A DNA stretch of 64,000 bases from Amblyomma americanum (taxonomy: Eukaryota; Arthropoda; Arachnida; Ixodida; Ixodidae). The stretch lies in NCBI RefSeq assembly GCF_052857255.1, contig NC_135500.1, positions 51,052,272-51,116,271 on the forward strand, in the 5' to 3' direction. Positions 1 to 9,834 of this stretch are shown one piece after another. The notes below the pieces were generated by a model. It did no database searches and had not been told where the DNA came from. It saw only the letters and a program-made list of their open reading frames with translations. The position numbers and the translations under genes were made by a program. Position 1 is the stretch's first letter. Every line of letters begins with the position of its first letter.

Positions 1-948
1 GAGAACCGGGAGTCGTCCATAACGACGTGGAACGTATTTAAAGACCAGTTCCTGAAGGATTTCACCACGGTGATTCGAAGAGAACGGGCCGATCTGCTCC
101 TTCAGTCCCGAACCCAGCTACCAAATGAAAGCATACTGGTATACTTCGAAGAGATGGCAAAGTTATTTCGTCGAGCTGACCCGGACATGACAGAGCAGAA
201 GAAACTCCGGTACCTTATGCGAGGTGTCAAGGAGCAAATCTTTGCCGGACTGGTTCGCAATCCACCGAGCACGGTCGCAGAGTTTCTGTCGGAGGCAACC
301 ACCATGGAAAAGACACTCGATATGCGGTTGCGGCAATACGAGCGTCAACCTTTGGCCATGACTGCGGCAACCACGGACATCAGTAACACCCACATGCTTC
401 GCGAAACCGTACGAGCTATCGTTCGCGAGGAGCTCCAGAAGCTGTTCCCGGCTACGCCGCCTGCGCCAACAGTTACTGCTCTATCCGAGGTTATTCGGGA
501 AGAGGTGCAACAGGCGCTTACAACACCAGCTCCCTTTCAGCCGTCCACAGCCCCACCGCAAATGACATACGCCGCTGTTGCTCGTCGCGCACAACCGCCG
601 CCGACTCGTCTTCAGGAAACCCCGGCCTCTTTTCGGCCGCCACCACCTGCTCGTCCTGCTCCATCGTATCCCCGTAAAAGTGACATCTGGCGCACTCCCA
701 ACTACCGTCCTCTCTGCTATCACTGCGGTGAGCCAGGCCACCTGTACCGCAACTGCAGGTATCGTCAGATGGGCCTGCCGGGGTTCCTTGCAGATGCACC
801 ACGTCCGCAGCCTGGGCAGCGACCCAGAGAAATCAACGATTATCTGGCCGAATCTGCCGGTGGGACCCGCAGGTCGCCATCCCCACGTCGTCGGTCTTAC
901 GGTGACTTTCCTCGGGGAAGGTCGCCAAGCCCCCGCCAGGAAAACTAA
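1..948 (+). CDS. gag: Gag of Gypsy element A (N-terminus outside window)
   Basis: The frame is open from base 1 to a TAA at 946-948, so the first in-frame ATG (base 70) is internal and the true start is upstream of the window. The beginning matches the conserved Gag core of Gypsy elements (a TTWNVFKDQF-like segment followed by a leucine-rich QLPNES region). A single CCHC zinc knuckle, CYHCGEPGHLYRNC, is encoded at 715-756 and would bind element RNA during particle assembly. The stretch before it is Pro/Ala rich and the C-terminus is Arg/Ser/Pro rich, both usual for this family. There is no internal stop in 316 codons, whereas the downstream pol is broken, so inactivation is probably fairly recent. 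Pol starts in a different frame. Confidence 0.88.
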   Translation, partial: ENRESSITTWNVFKDQFLKDFTTVIRRERADLLLQSRTQLPNESILVYFEEMAKLFRRADPDMTEQKKLRYLMRGVKEQIFAGLVRNPPSTVAEFLSEATTMEKTLDMRLRQYERQPLAMTAATTDISNTHMLRETVRAIVREELQKLFPATPPAPTVTALSEVIREEVQQALTTPAPFQPSTAPPQMTYAAVARRAQPPPTRLQETPASFRPPPPARPAPSYPRKSDIWRTPNYRPLCYHCGEPGHLYRNCRYRQMGLPGFLADAPRPQPGQRPREINDYLAESAGGTRRSPSPRRRSYGDFPRGRSPSPRQEN

Positions 949-1136
949 AAGCAGCAACCTTTGAGGGGGAGGTTGCTCACCGACGAAATGTAACAGACCC
1001 TCCTACGCCGCAACTAGGTGGCCACCCGATGCCACGACCGAATGCCGTCCAACACCGTGAAACGCCGACTTGACGGGAATGCCACCTGACGTATCAAAAT
1101 GAACCCGCGCCGCACCGCAGCCGTGACCGAACACCG

Positions 1137-1968
1137 CGCCTTACCGCTCACACGCCGTCTACGACAGCAAACCTGAGCATTTCCCTCGACGGAACAGACG
1201 TCACTGCACTCGTCGACACAGGGGCGGATTACTCTATCCTCAGTGGAAATTTCGCCGCCACTCTGAAAAAGGTCACCACTCCGTGGATGGGCCCACAGAT
1301 TCGTACAGCCGGGGGTCACTTAGTTACACCGGCCGGGACTTGCACATCAAGAGTAGCAATTCAAGGCGCAACCTACCTGGCAACGTTCGTTATACTCGAA
1401 CATTGTTCACGTGACGTCATTCTCGGGATGGATTTCTTGACCGAGAATTGAGCGGTCATCGACCTCCAGTCAAAGGCCGTGTGTTTCTCCACAGAGAACG
1501 CAATACACAGAGATCCAGACCATCCGACCGCACTTTGCATCCTGGATGACCACGTCACCATCCCACCTCGTTCGAGTATTATGGTTTCTGTCGGCGCCAA
1601 GACTGCGGAATTTCGAAGGCGTCGCGGAAGGCAACCAGATCTTGCTTTTTGCCAGGAGCCTTGCTGTCGCCAGAGGAGTCGTTAATCTCGTCGACGGAGA
1701 AACAGGAGTGCTGATAACCAATTTCGGTGGTGCACACCAACATCTGAACGTGGGAACCGTTGTGGCTCACGTTGATGCCATCGCCCATGTCAGCAGCACA
1801 CCCAGTATTTCCACAATGTCGTTGTCGCAAGAGCAGAGCCCAGTCACTGGTTTCACGTTCGACGTCAATCCAGCACTCTCCCCGACGCAGCAACAACAAG
1901 TTAAAGCTCTTCTTCTAGCTACGCCGACATCTTCTCGGTATCATCGTGTGTTGGACGAACTCACCTAG
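1137..1968 (+). pseudogene. Aspartic protease and linker of Gypsy element A pol, broken
   Basis: A retropepsin is readable from about 1150. Its active-site motif DTGADYS is encoded from 1215 and the second conserved block (VILGMDFL) from about 1420. An in-frame TGA at 1449-1451 falls just after that block, where related elements have a sense codon. The reading frame then continues (from 1452) to about 1610, where homology moves to another frame that is open to 1968. The linker carries a typical GVLITNFGG-like segment. A further frame change near 1940 leads into the reverse transcriptase. The protease would cleave Gag-Pol; with one stop and two frame changes it is not functional here. Confidence 0.8.
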
Positions 1969-3191
1969 CGAAGCATCGCATTATTACGGACGATAACGTG
2001 CACCCTCTCCGACAGTCCCCCTACCGAGTGTCTCCTGCTGAACGCGACGCTATTGGCCGCCAAGTCAAGGAAATGCTCCGCGACGACGTAATTCGTCCTT
2101 CCCGGAGTCCCTGAGCAGCGCCAGTGGTCCTTGTGAAGAAGAAAGACGGAACATTGCGGTTCTGTGTAGACTACCGTCGCTTAAACAAAATCACCAAAAA
2201 GGATGTCGATCCTCTCCCCCGGATCGACGACGCTCTGGATCGCCTTTGTAGCGCTAAATACTTTTCTTCGATGGACCTCAAGTCAGGTTACTGGCAAATT
2301 GAGGTCGATGAGCGGGACCGTGAAAAAACAGCTTTTATTACTCCAGATGGCCTCTATGAATTTACGGCCATGCCCTTTGGACTGTGCTCTGCACCGGCAA
2401 CTTTCCAACGCCTCATGGATACCGTCCTTGCCGATTTAAAATGGCAGACGTGTCTCGTCTATCTTGACGATGTTGTCGTCTTCGCCCCGACTTTCCAGGA
2501 GCATCTTCACCGCCTCGAATTGGTCCTACAAGCAATAAGGTCTTCTGGACTCACGCTCAAAAATGAGAAATGCCACTTTGCGTATACAGAGCTGAAGTTC
2601 TTAGGGCACGTTGTGAATCAAGCCGGTGTTCAGCCTGATCCTGAAAAAACAACAGCTATTGCCCATTTTCCGCCGCCGCAAGACCTGAAAGCTGTCCGCC
2701 GTTTTCTTGGATTGTGCGCGTATTACCGTCGCTTCGTGAATGATTTTGCTCGCCTTGCCGAGCCGCTGACGCGCCTAACAAGGTCGGACACACCTTTCAC
2801 ATGGGAAGCAGCGCAAGAAAATGCATTCCGCAGCCTTCAAAGCCTCCTGCAGGCGCCTCCCGTTCTGGCTCACTTCGACGTAAACGCCGACACGGAGCTC
2901 CATAATGATGCCAGCAACATCGGCTTAGGTGCTGTCCTGGTCGAGATCCAAGCAGGTCAAGAACGGGTCATCGCTTACGCAAGTCGATGTTTGTCACCAG
3001 CCGAATCAAACTATTCCGCTACCGAGAAACAATGACTTGCCATTGTATGGGCCACTTCGAAATTCCGACCGTACCCTTACGGCAAAAATTTTAAGGTGGT
3101 GACCGATCATCATGCCTTATGCTGGCTCGCAAGCCTTAAAGACCCGTCCGCTCGCCTCGTCCGATGGAGTCTGCGGCTCCAGGAATAAGAC
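1969..3191 (+). pseudogene. Reverse transcriptase and RNase H of Gypsy element A pol, broken
   Basis: RT blocks appear in order: the PYRVSPAERD segment, VVLVKKKDGTLRFCVDYR, SMDLKSGYWQI, MPFGLCSAPATFQRLMD and the catalytic YLDD box at 2460-2471. RNase H follows with the HNDASN aspartate and the YASRCLSPAE segment. The longest uninterrupted part is 2124-3035. Three stops interrupt the frame: TGA 2112-2114 just before VVLVKKKDG, TGA 3033-3035 inside RNase H where a cysteine codon is usual, and TAA 3186-3188. All catalytic residues visible in the RT are intact. The enzyme would copy element RNA to DNA; this copy cannot make it as a single chain without suppressing stops. Confidence 0.88.
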
Positions 3192-4580
3192 ATGACTATC
3201 GTGTACAAATCCAGGCGCAAGCACTCTGACACCGATTGTCTGTCCCGCGCCCCAGTAGATCCTTCTACCGACGCCTGTAATGATGACGACATCTTACTGA
3301 CTGCTCTCAGCGCCTCCTGCCTCGCTGACCAACAATGCGCCGACCTCGAACTTCGAGACGTAATGGAATTTCTCAACGGCAGCAACACGACCGCCCCACG
3401 CGCTTTCAGGCGCGTGTTGCCATCTTTATGCATCCGCAATGGTCTTCTGGTCAAGAAAAATTTCGCTCCAAACAATACGCAATACCTAATCGTCGTACCG
3501 CCTAGCCTGCGCAATGAAATCCTCCAAGCCTCCCATGACGAACCCACATCTGGACATTTGGGCATAGCCCGTACGCTAGCCCGAATCCAAGAGAATTACT
3601 ACTGGCCTCGTCTCCGTGCTGATGTCACTCACTACGTCAGAACGTGCCGAGCCTGTCAGCGTCGCAAGGTACCGTCAACCAAACAAGCTGGGTTCTTGAT
3701 GCCCATTAGACCACCCACAAGGCCCTTCGAACGAATAGGAATGGACATGCTGGGTCCGTTCCCACGTTCGAACTCTGGCAAGAAATGGATAATTGTCGCG
3801 ACGGACTACCTTACCCGCTATGCAGAAACGTCAGCTCTACCCAGCGGCACCGCTTTAGAAGTCGCTAAGTTCTTCGTGCATCAGATCATACTCCGCCATG
3901 GGGCACCTGAAGTGCTGATCACTGACAGAGGCCCTGCGTTCATGGGTGAGCTGCTGCAGGAGATCTTAGTTTACAGTCATACCGACCACCGCCGAACAAC
4001 GTCGTACCACCCTCAAACGAACGGGTTGACTGAAATACTGAACCGAACCCTTTCTGACATGATTTCCATGTACGTCGATATTGAACATAAAACGTGGGAC
4101 GAAGTGCTTCCTTATGTCACCTTCGCCTACAATACGGCCATGCAAGAAACAACGCAGATGTCCGCATTCCAACTCGTCTACGGCCGTGCAGTGACGACGA
4201 TGCTCGACGCAATGTTACCACATCTGGACGACTCTAGCCTTCACACTGATACCTGCACGTTCCTGGAACGCGCCGAAGCTGCTCGCCAACTGGCCAAAGT
4301 TCGAATTCAGGACCAACAACTTCGAGATGCAGATCGCTACAATCGGCGCCGTCACGACGTCGATTATGCGCCTGGCGACCGTGTGTGGGTGTGGTTCCCC
4401 ATTCGGCGACGAGGACTGAGCGAAAAACTCCTCCATCGCTACTTCGGACCATACCGCGTGGTCAGGTCATTGGGCGACCTCAACTACGAGGTCATTCCCG
4501 ATGAATTTCAGAAGTCCCGACGGTCCCCGTGCCCTGAAGTGGTTCACGTGGTCCGCCTGAAGCCTTATCACGATCGGTAG
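3192..4580 (+). CDS. Integrase part of Gypsy element A pol (open 462 codons)
   Basis: The open frame starts just after the last stop and includes the RNase H tail. The N-terminal HHCC zinc module is complete (H115, H122, C152, C155). The catalytic core has D185 (GMDMLGPF), D245 (ITDRGPAF) and E281 (NGLTEILN), a DX35E spacing as expected for the family. A C-terminal GPY/F-type module (FGPYRVV) lies at about residues 427-433. The stop TAG is at 4578-4580. Integrase inserts element DNA into the host chromosome. The ATG used here is only the first methionine after the upstream stop; the natural product would be processed from Gag-Pol. All expected residues are present, so this part of the copy has decayed least. 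Confidence 0.88.
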   Translation: MTIVYKSRRKHSDTDCLSRAPVDPSTDACNDDDILLTALSASCLADQQCADLELRDVMEFLNGSNTTAPRAFRRVLPSLCIRNGLLVKKNFAPNNTQYLIVVPPSLRNEILQASHDEPTSGHLGIARTLARIQENYYWPRLRADVTHYVRTCRACQRRKVPSTKQAGFLMPIRPPTRPFERIGMDMLGPFPRSNSGKKWIIVATDYLTRYAETSALPSGTALEVAKFFVHQIILRHGAPEVLITDRGPAFMGELLQEILVYSHTDHRRTTSYHPQTNGLTEILNRTLSDMISMYVDIEHKTWDEVLPYVTFAYNTAMQETTQMSAFQLVYGRAVTTMLDAMLPHLDDSSLHTDTCTFLERAEAARQLAKVRIQDQQLRDADRYNRRRHDVDYAPGDRVWVWFPIRRRGLSEKLLHRYFGPYRVVRSLGDLNYEVIPDEFQKSRRSPCPEVVHVVRLKPYHDR

Positions 4581-4660
4581 CCTCGTCCACTAACCCCGTT
4601 CAGTCCTTCCGACCTCTCCACTCACTCCCAGCATCGGGACGATGCTTCTTTTTGCTGGGG

Positions 4661-6330
4661 TTGTTGTTGTTGTTAACCTCACACAATGGCACATACCCAC
4701 AAGGGGGATTGGCCATAACCAGGCGGTGGCTATTTAAATGACCAGTTGCATGTGGCAAGCATGGGATGACCTACCAAAATTTGGATCGCACAGTTTTCGT
4801 AGCCGAGGAGGTTGCAAGAGGTTAGGGGGCATACAAACTAAAATTTAGGCAAAGAAGGGGTAGGGATTACTATAAGTGGTTGTAAAAACCGAAATACAGA
4901 AGCTGATAATGGGAGGGGCAGGACGAAAGATCATGAAGGTAGACGTTTTGATTCCAGTAGATAATTTTGAACGGCAGAGCAAACATTCCCATTGGTATGG
5001 CCAATCATAGAAGCGCCAAGAGACAGAACAACCACAGAAGACAGGCGCAAACTGAGATTCTGTATTGGAACTTCTAATAGTCGCCTCCTAATCGATGAGT
5101 AACGACGGCAAAAAAAGAAGAAAGTGCTCTATTGTTTCCGGCTCCGCACAATACGGACACAATGGGGAGATCGCCAGACCAGGCCTGTATAGGTAAAAAT
5201 TTAGTTGCGGTACTCGGCAGCGAAGCCTCGCGAAGGAAACTTCAAGATTGCGCGATCGCCAGACTGAGCTTCTCCATGGGAACAGTAGGTGCTGGAAGTC
5301 GTCCAAGGAAGTAAGCGCTGATGCGCCCAGTTCGTTCATTACGGTGTACCGTCGGAAGCGTGCCGCCGTGATGTAAGCAGTTTTTGGAAGCGGGTCAACA
5401 ATCGGTCCACTCAGGGCTGCCTTCGCTAAAGCATCAGATGATTCATTTAATAGAAGACCCCTGTGCCCAGGAACCCAAAGAAATCGAATTAATGTGATGT
5501 GTGGAGGGATCAGGAATTTTAGAATGCGAAAGAGCTGCGATTCAGTGGACGCCGAGAGGGAAGTGCATAAAGATAACGAGTCCGTAATTATTATTACTGC
5601 TGATAAAGAAATTGGTACCTTTCGCAAAGCGAGAACCACTGCTAGAAACTCAGCCAGATAGATAGGAGTGAAATCTTGGAGACGGAGAGAAAAAGACCAG
5701 TCAAGGGACTGGGAGTAAATACCTACACCTGCCTTTTCTGCACACACCGAGCCATCAGTCGCAATTGCAACATGTGAGCTGAAGGTCGACAAATAATCCT
5801 GCAACATACCATTTAACCATGAGAAAGGCAGTAATTTTGCATTACGTGGATAAATATCATCGTAGATGATAGACACATTTGCAGGGATGGACCGCACCGG
5901 AACAATTTCAGGTATTCGCACATTCAGTGGGCCCAGCAAAGATTCAACGAAACAGATTTGGGGAGTTTGAAGGCGAGACCATCCGACACCCAAGAACTCC
6001 GCTCGCTGCCTTAGGAAGATCAACGCGGATGCATGCTGGTCCGAGTCGCAAAACTTTAAAAACGTTTGTACTGTCAAAAGGCGAAACCTTGCAGTAAGAG
6101 ACGGCACCCGCGCTTCCAGATACAAAACATTGTTTGCCACGTATTTAGGGAGGCCCAAACACAGGCGCAGAGCTTCTCGCTCTAAGAGCAGAAGTGGGCG
6201 CATTTTGTATGCAGCTGCTCCAGAAAACAAAACGCAACCGAATTCCAAGATTGGCCGGATATACATTTTGTAAATCAGCAGCAGAGCATGTCTGCGCAAA
6301 CCGCAGCGAGGGCTACTCATCCTCGTCGTT
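4661..6330 (-). mobile_element. Non-LTR retrotransposon with RNase H (I/R1/Loa-like group), 5' truncated
   Basis: On the minus strand a 410-codon ORF (see next entry) is followed by about 410 bases of 3' untranslated sequence and ends in a short (AAC)n tail, seen on the plus strand as (TTG)n at 4661-4675. Short trinucleotide tails are typical of I-like LINEs. Homology stops near 6330, inside the RT domain, so the copy is 5' truncated, the usual outcome of target-primed reverse transcription. It lies exactly where the 3' LTR of Gypsy A should begin. Confidence 0.75.
5088..6320 (-). CDS. ORF2 C-terminal fragment: RT end, RNase H, zinc finger of a LINE
   Basis: The ORF opens in the last part of the reverse transcriptase (thumb region, LIYKMYIRPILEFGCVLF). 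A ribonuclease H domain follows with ATDGS (D189), YLAEFLAVV (E224), ITDSLSL (D247) and WVPGHRG with D296 after it, all the expected acidic residues. Near the end a CPYCAEPETIEHF motif is the start of the CCHC-type finger typical of I/R1-like elements; its last cysteine is not in place (FLLFLPS), so the finger looks mutated. No stop or frame change lies within 410 codons, so this is a fairly young truncated copy. Retention of RNase H places it in the I/R1/Loa assemblage and not with CR1, L2 or RTE. The ATG at the start is fortuitous, as the ORF is cut off on its 5' side. Confidence 0.82.
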   Translation of the reverse strand: MSSPRCGLRRHALLLIYKMYIRPILEFGCVLFSGAAAYKMRPLLLLEREALRLCLGLPKYVANNVLYLEARVPSLTARFRLLTVQTFLKFCDSDQHASALIFLRQRAEFLGVGWSRLQTPQICFVESLLGPLNVRIPEIVPVRSIPANVSIIYDDIYPRNAKLLPFSWLNGMLQDYLSTFSSHVAIATDGSVCAEKAGVGIYSQSLDWSFSLRLQDFTPIYLAEFLAVVLALRKVPISLSAVIIITDSLSLCTSLSASTESQLFRILKFLIPPHITLIRFLWVPGHRGLLLNESSDALAKAALSGPIVDPLPKTAYITAARFRRYTVMNELGASALTSLDDFQHLLFPWRSSVWRSRNLEVSFARLRCRVPQLNFYLYRPGLAISPLCPYCAEPETIEHFLLFLPSLLID

Positions 6331-6454
6331 CTACTAGAACCACGAGAGCGCGGAATGCGCGCGTGAGCTGGCCTTAGAAAAAGAAGCCGAAGTGTCTGGC
6401 TGCGAATGCTCCGCTTTTGGGACTGCTACTGGCGTCCGCTGCAGTCACCTACTT
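6331..6454. other. Unassigned GC-rich stretch beyond the LINE
   Basis: This stretch contains a CGCGGAATGCGCGCG-rich segment and has no ORF. It could be the displaced LTR of Gypsy A on the far side of the LINE, but there is no second copy in the window to confirm that. Confidence 0.25.
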
Positions 6455-6612
6455 TGACGTATCCAACCGAGCTGTACCACCCGTGACAATATGAGTGACG
6501 CTGTAGTAGAGAGCTGCGAGCTATTTTGGAGTACCTAGGGTCTTCAACGTGCGCTGACATAAAACGTGCAGGCAGGAACGGAAATACAACAGCTGCGCCT
6601 TGCCAGTGCATA
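6455..6612 (-). mobile_element. tRNA-derived SINE (Ruka-like), partial, minus orientation
   Basis: Around 6530-6575 the plus strand reads GGTCTTCAACGTGCGCTGAC, the reverse complement of the conserved SINE body also seen in the plus-orientation copy at 8690-8968. The head with the B box is not readable, so this is a degraded or partial copy. Confidence 0.55.
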
Positions 6613-6624
6613 CTTACAGGACAC

Positions 6625-6780
6625 AGACGTGGTGGCTGACGAAAAGGATTGAAATTAGTTTGAAGAGAGTGCAGCCAGTTATGGAAAGGAAAATGATAGG
6701 TGCAACGTTAGGAGACAGGGAGACAGAAGAATGGGTTATGGAAAAAACAAGAGCTAATTCATAACGAAAAATTGTGAACA
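6625..6780 (+). mobile_element. RTE-like LINE fragment (ORF2 C-terminal region)
   Basis: The segment encoding ERKMIGATLGDRE aligns with the same position in the copies at 39735-39800 and 53840-53900. Homology is lost after about 6780. Confidence 0.6.
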
Positions 6781-7249
6781 AAAGCTTCTTCCAGCGGGGA
6801 AGCCGTGTATGAACGCGATTTTTTCATATTATGGAAGATTTCACTATAGCAATCAATATATCCCCAGATCACCCGACGGAAGTCTTGCATTTTTTTCTCT
6901 ATTGACGTTTTTGCTACTGTCAAAAGCGTTCCCAAACGGTTTCCTATGACAGTCTTAGCTGTTTGATGACATCGATGGAAACACTTTAAAAGAAAGATTT
7001 TGCTAGGTATCAGAAGAACGGACCATTCTCTTCAATATTTTGATAACAGTATATTACAATTTTCCAATTTTCAAAATTTTCGTCCAAGAATGTTTGACAT
7101 GCATATGCTAAGTGAAATAAAATAGTAGGTATGGACAAGACATGTAATGCAAAAACAAGATATTCGATGTCCCCTTAGGGTTACCGAATTGATTCCATGA
7201 GAACGCAAGCATATAGCAAGGGGTGCAGAAAGAAATCACAGCTGGCACA
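6781..7249. other. AT-rich spacer, nothing recognised
   Basis: No ORF, repeat or splice signal stands out. It separates two pieces of what may be one RTE-like copy. Confidence 0.4.
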
Positions 7250-7322
7250 CGAAATGATTTATTAAAGAGAGATCGGAGAGGCTTTGGTCCTGTAGTGGAT
7301 GTAGTTAGGATGATGATGGCCG
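7250..7322 (+). mobile_element. RTE-like LINE 3' tail
   Basis: The sequence GGTCCTGTAGTGGATGTAGT followed by ATGATGATGG matches the end of the RTE-like copies (a CTGCAGTGGGCGTAG-like end with an ATG repeat tail, compare 54160-54198). It could be the 3' end of the copy begun at 6625. Confidence 0.5.
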
Positions 7323-8689
7323 CAGATGACATAAGCAACAATGATTACAGAATATAGTGGAGTCGATAATGAACCCAAGGGCAGGATATTTGCTTCTTTG
7401 GGATTTTCGCAGCTGATGAGAGCAGATAGCCGATAGTCTTTTGCGGTGAGAGTGGATCTTTGAGACAAAGCGTAACAGACTGTCAGATGGGGGAGTAAAA
7501 ATTAGGAACTTTAATTGAAGATGATTGCAACGCCTAGCGCACGACAGCGCTAAATGGAGGTGATTGGAATTAGAGGCCGCTGTCCATAAGCGGGCGCAAT
7601 CTAGCTGACGGTTGTAATGAATATACGTTGTCGTGGCCTGGAAGCTTAGCACTGCTGAGAGAGCCATCACGATAAAATAGACGTCAACAGCTCCCGTAAA
7701 ACAGACACGCCCTCTGAGGCGGGGTTCATTGGCCGGCGCGACGTGGATGGCTCGACTCGTAAAACTGGTAAATCTCCTCCCGAGCAACTTCCAGGAAGAG
7801 GTACTTTTTACAGGGCTAAATATTATTGCGAAGTCAGACGCAACTCAGTAATTGAGTGTAAACAGTGAAGACGTCCACATAGTGACGTGACGTGAGCGTG
7901 TGACGTGACCAACGGCGTCAGCGCGTGCGCGTGCCACGTACAGCGGTGCTAAGTGACTCATGAGCGCTAGGTCGCTGTGGTGGCACAGAAGATGAGTTGG
8001 CCGAGGCAGCACCTGATCGGAGCCACCGCGAATACTAGTGGTGGCTATAACAACATTGCGATTCCGAGCGAAACGTCCGTGAGTAGAAAAGAAAGCGCCA
8101 ACGGCGAGAGGATCGTCCAGTGGGGCTAGTGATGCCGACCACATGCTACAACGCCACATGGATCAAGAAATACGCGCTTGCGAATACGATAGTGTCACGC
8201 GGGAGTTTGAGCAACAGTTTTAAGGCAATCAATGCGGCTTTGCGTGTCTTTCTGTGACGAATCTCATAGGTGCTCTGCATTTCAGTGGTAGGTGTATGGT
8301 TAGCTGCGCCACATCAATGAGAAGCATATAGAGAGGCAGTGTATAGCTCCGAAATTCGCAGCATCTTTGATAATTGCCTAGTAGATTTTGCGTTGTTTTG
8401 CCGTAGCTTTGAGCATCAAAGATTCCTTTCGGGAGACAGGCGCAACATTGGTAGGCACGAAACTTGTGCAAAGCACGGGTAGCACGGAATCTTTTGACGG
8501 GTCGTGTACTGCATGCTCTTGTCGAAGTGACATCTGTTAGGCGTGTTTCCTGGGTTTAGCGTCTTCGTGGTAGTAGTAGCAGTAGCAGTGGTACTCCGCG
8601 CAACCAGAGGTACAGTAGACACATGAAGGCAGAGGAGGGCGTGACCTTGGAAGGAGGAGGATATGACGAGAGGAGAGGAATACGAATCG
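7323..8689. other. Intergenic or intronic sequence, no supported gene
   Basis: Two minus-strand ORFs (7305-7787, 160 codons; 7845-8159, 104 codons) have no recognisable domain and no flanking splice pattern I trust. The interval 7860-8110 is GC-richer and has several CGTGACGTGAC-like words. I see no transposon signature here. Confidence 0.35.
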
Positions 8690-8968
8690 GGGGCTACTGA
8701 TCCGGAGTACCCGGGTTCGAACCCGACCACGGTGGCAGCTATCTTGAAGGAGGCGAAACGCAAAGGCGCCCGTGTGATGTGCGATGTCAGTGCAAGTTCA
8801 AGATCCCCACGTGGATCGAAATTATTCCGGAGCCCTCCATTACGGCACCTCTTCCTTCGTTTATTCTTTCTCTCCCTCTTTTATCCCATCCCTTATGGCG
8901 AGTTTCAGGTGTCCGCCGAGATGTGAGACAGACTGCGCCATTTCCTTTCCCCAACAACTAATTTCATT
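8690..8968 (+). mobile_element. tRNA-derived SINE (Ruka-like)
   Basis: A perfect pol III B box, GGTTCGAACCC, lies at 8714-8724. It is followed by the tick SINE body (GGAGGCGAAACGC, GTGTGATGTGCGATGTCAGT, CCGGAGCCCTCCATTACGGC) and a pyrimidine-rich 3' part ending CTGCGCCATTTCCTTTCCCC. The A box side is poorly conserved. The same 3' part recurs at 47196-47448 and, inverted, at 18785-18867. Confidence 0.8.
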
Positions 8969-9189
8969 TCAGATGGCAGCCACTGGAAGATCCGGGGGTG
9001 GCTACCGTTGAATGGGGAAGATATGGTGCAACCGGAGAGTGGTTGCCATGGGAAGAACCCAGAAGATGGTTATTGTGGAAAGAGGACTTAATGAAAGCAG
9101 AGGAATGCGCAAACAGGGAGCGGTTGCAGCGGGAAGAACCCGTAGGATGGTTGCATTTAAAGGGGGATTGAGAGTATAGCGAGAGCGGA

Positions 9190-9600
9190 GAATGAATGAA
9201 TGAGCTGTTTATTTAGAAAGGGAGGCTCAAGGCCGTTTGTTGGGGAATTGGGCTGTTAAGGAAGTGAAAAGTACGGGTGTACTGATACATGAAGGGACGG
9301 CAAGGGTGGTATAGCCACGGTTTCGATCGCTTTGTGGAGGCCACTTAGCATATTTTCTAATATCTTCCCAGATGCCGTTCGCTCTGGCTCTGGTCAATGC
9401 ACTAAATTCCTCGCCATTAGTGGGAAACCCATGCTTGGCGACGAGGTCTTCGAGTTCCTTGCGGAACTCTGAACAATGCCAAACTAGGCTGTACAGGTCA
9501 GCACGACACATACAGCCACAGTTAGGGCACTCCATAACGTCAATCTTGCCCCCTTGATGCCAGTGATAAAATGTGGCACGCTTCATTTGCGGTGGCTGCT
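9190..9600 (-). mobile_element. 3' end of a LINE with C-terminal zinc finger, (ATTC)n tail
   Basis: The minus-strand ORF at 9227-9586 (119 codons) contains ECPNCGCMCRADLYSLVWHC, a cysteine/histidine finger like those at the C-terminus of RNase-H-bearing LINEs. It is followed by AAATAAA-like sequence and a short (ATTC)n tail, seen as GAATGAATGAATG on the plus strand at about 9190-9203. It differs from the LINE at 4661-6330 in sequence and tail. Confidence 0.6.
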
Positions 9601-9730
9601 AGGAAACGCGTCGCCTGGGGCGAGATTCAACGGCGGTAGCGGCGCGCGCCGGGAGCAGTGAACTGGAGAGGTTGCTGGGCGAAGAACGATTATGTGTAGG
9701 AAACCAAAATGAGTGCTGTATAACTCTACT
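9601..9730. other. Spacer, nothing recognised
   Basis: A short GC-rich stretch without ORF or repeat signature. The interval 9000-9190 before the LINE is similar, apart from two loosely similar GGGAAGAACCC words. Confidence 0.3.
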
Positions 9731-9834
9731 TATATGCATGTCTGTCTCAAATTTGTTGCCTCAGTATATCGCTATATTAACATATATGCATGTCTATCTC
9801 AAATTTGTTTCCTCAGTATATCGCTATATAAACA
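9731..9834. repeat. 52-bp tandem duplication, two copies
   Basis: Copy 1 starts TATATGCATGTCTGTCTC at 9731 and copy 2 starts TATATGCATGTCTATCTC at 9783. They differ at only a few positions over 52 bases. Confidence 0.85.

Larger units (their letters stand above)
1..4660 (+). mobile_element. Ty3/Gypsy LTR retrotransposon A, 5' end outside window, 3' LTR missing
   Basis: Order of domains is Gag, protease, reverse transcriptase, RNase H, integrase, which is the Ty3/Gypsy order. Gag and integrase are open; the protease to RNase H part has frame changes near 1610 and 1940 and in-frame stops at 1449, 2112, 3033 and 3186. The 5' LTR lies before base 1. After the integrase stop there are about 80 bases of spacer ending in a purine-rich GCTGGGG, where a 3' LTR would be expected; instead the (AAC)n tail of a minus-strand LINE starts at 4661. 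No env-like ORF follows integrase. Confidence 0.9.

Noticed and set aside
1449..3035. Programmed readthrough or selenocysteine at the three TGA codons in Gypsy A pol
   Set aside because: They occur at unrelated conserved positions together with frame changes and a TAA, so simple decay is more likely.
4580..4660. Envelope gene downstream of integrase in Gypsy A (errantivirus-like)
   Set aside because: Only about 80 bases of spacer follow before the LINE; no env-like ORF exists.
8700..8740. tRNA gene suggested by a perfect B box
   Set aside because: No foldable tRNA cloverleaf; the sequence continues into a SINE body shared with other copies.
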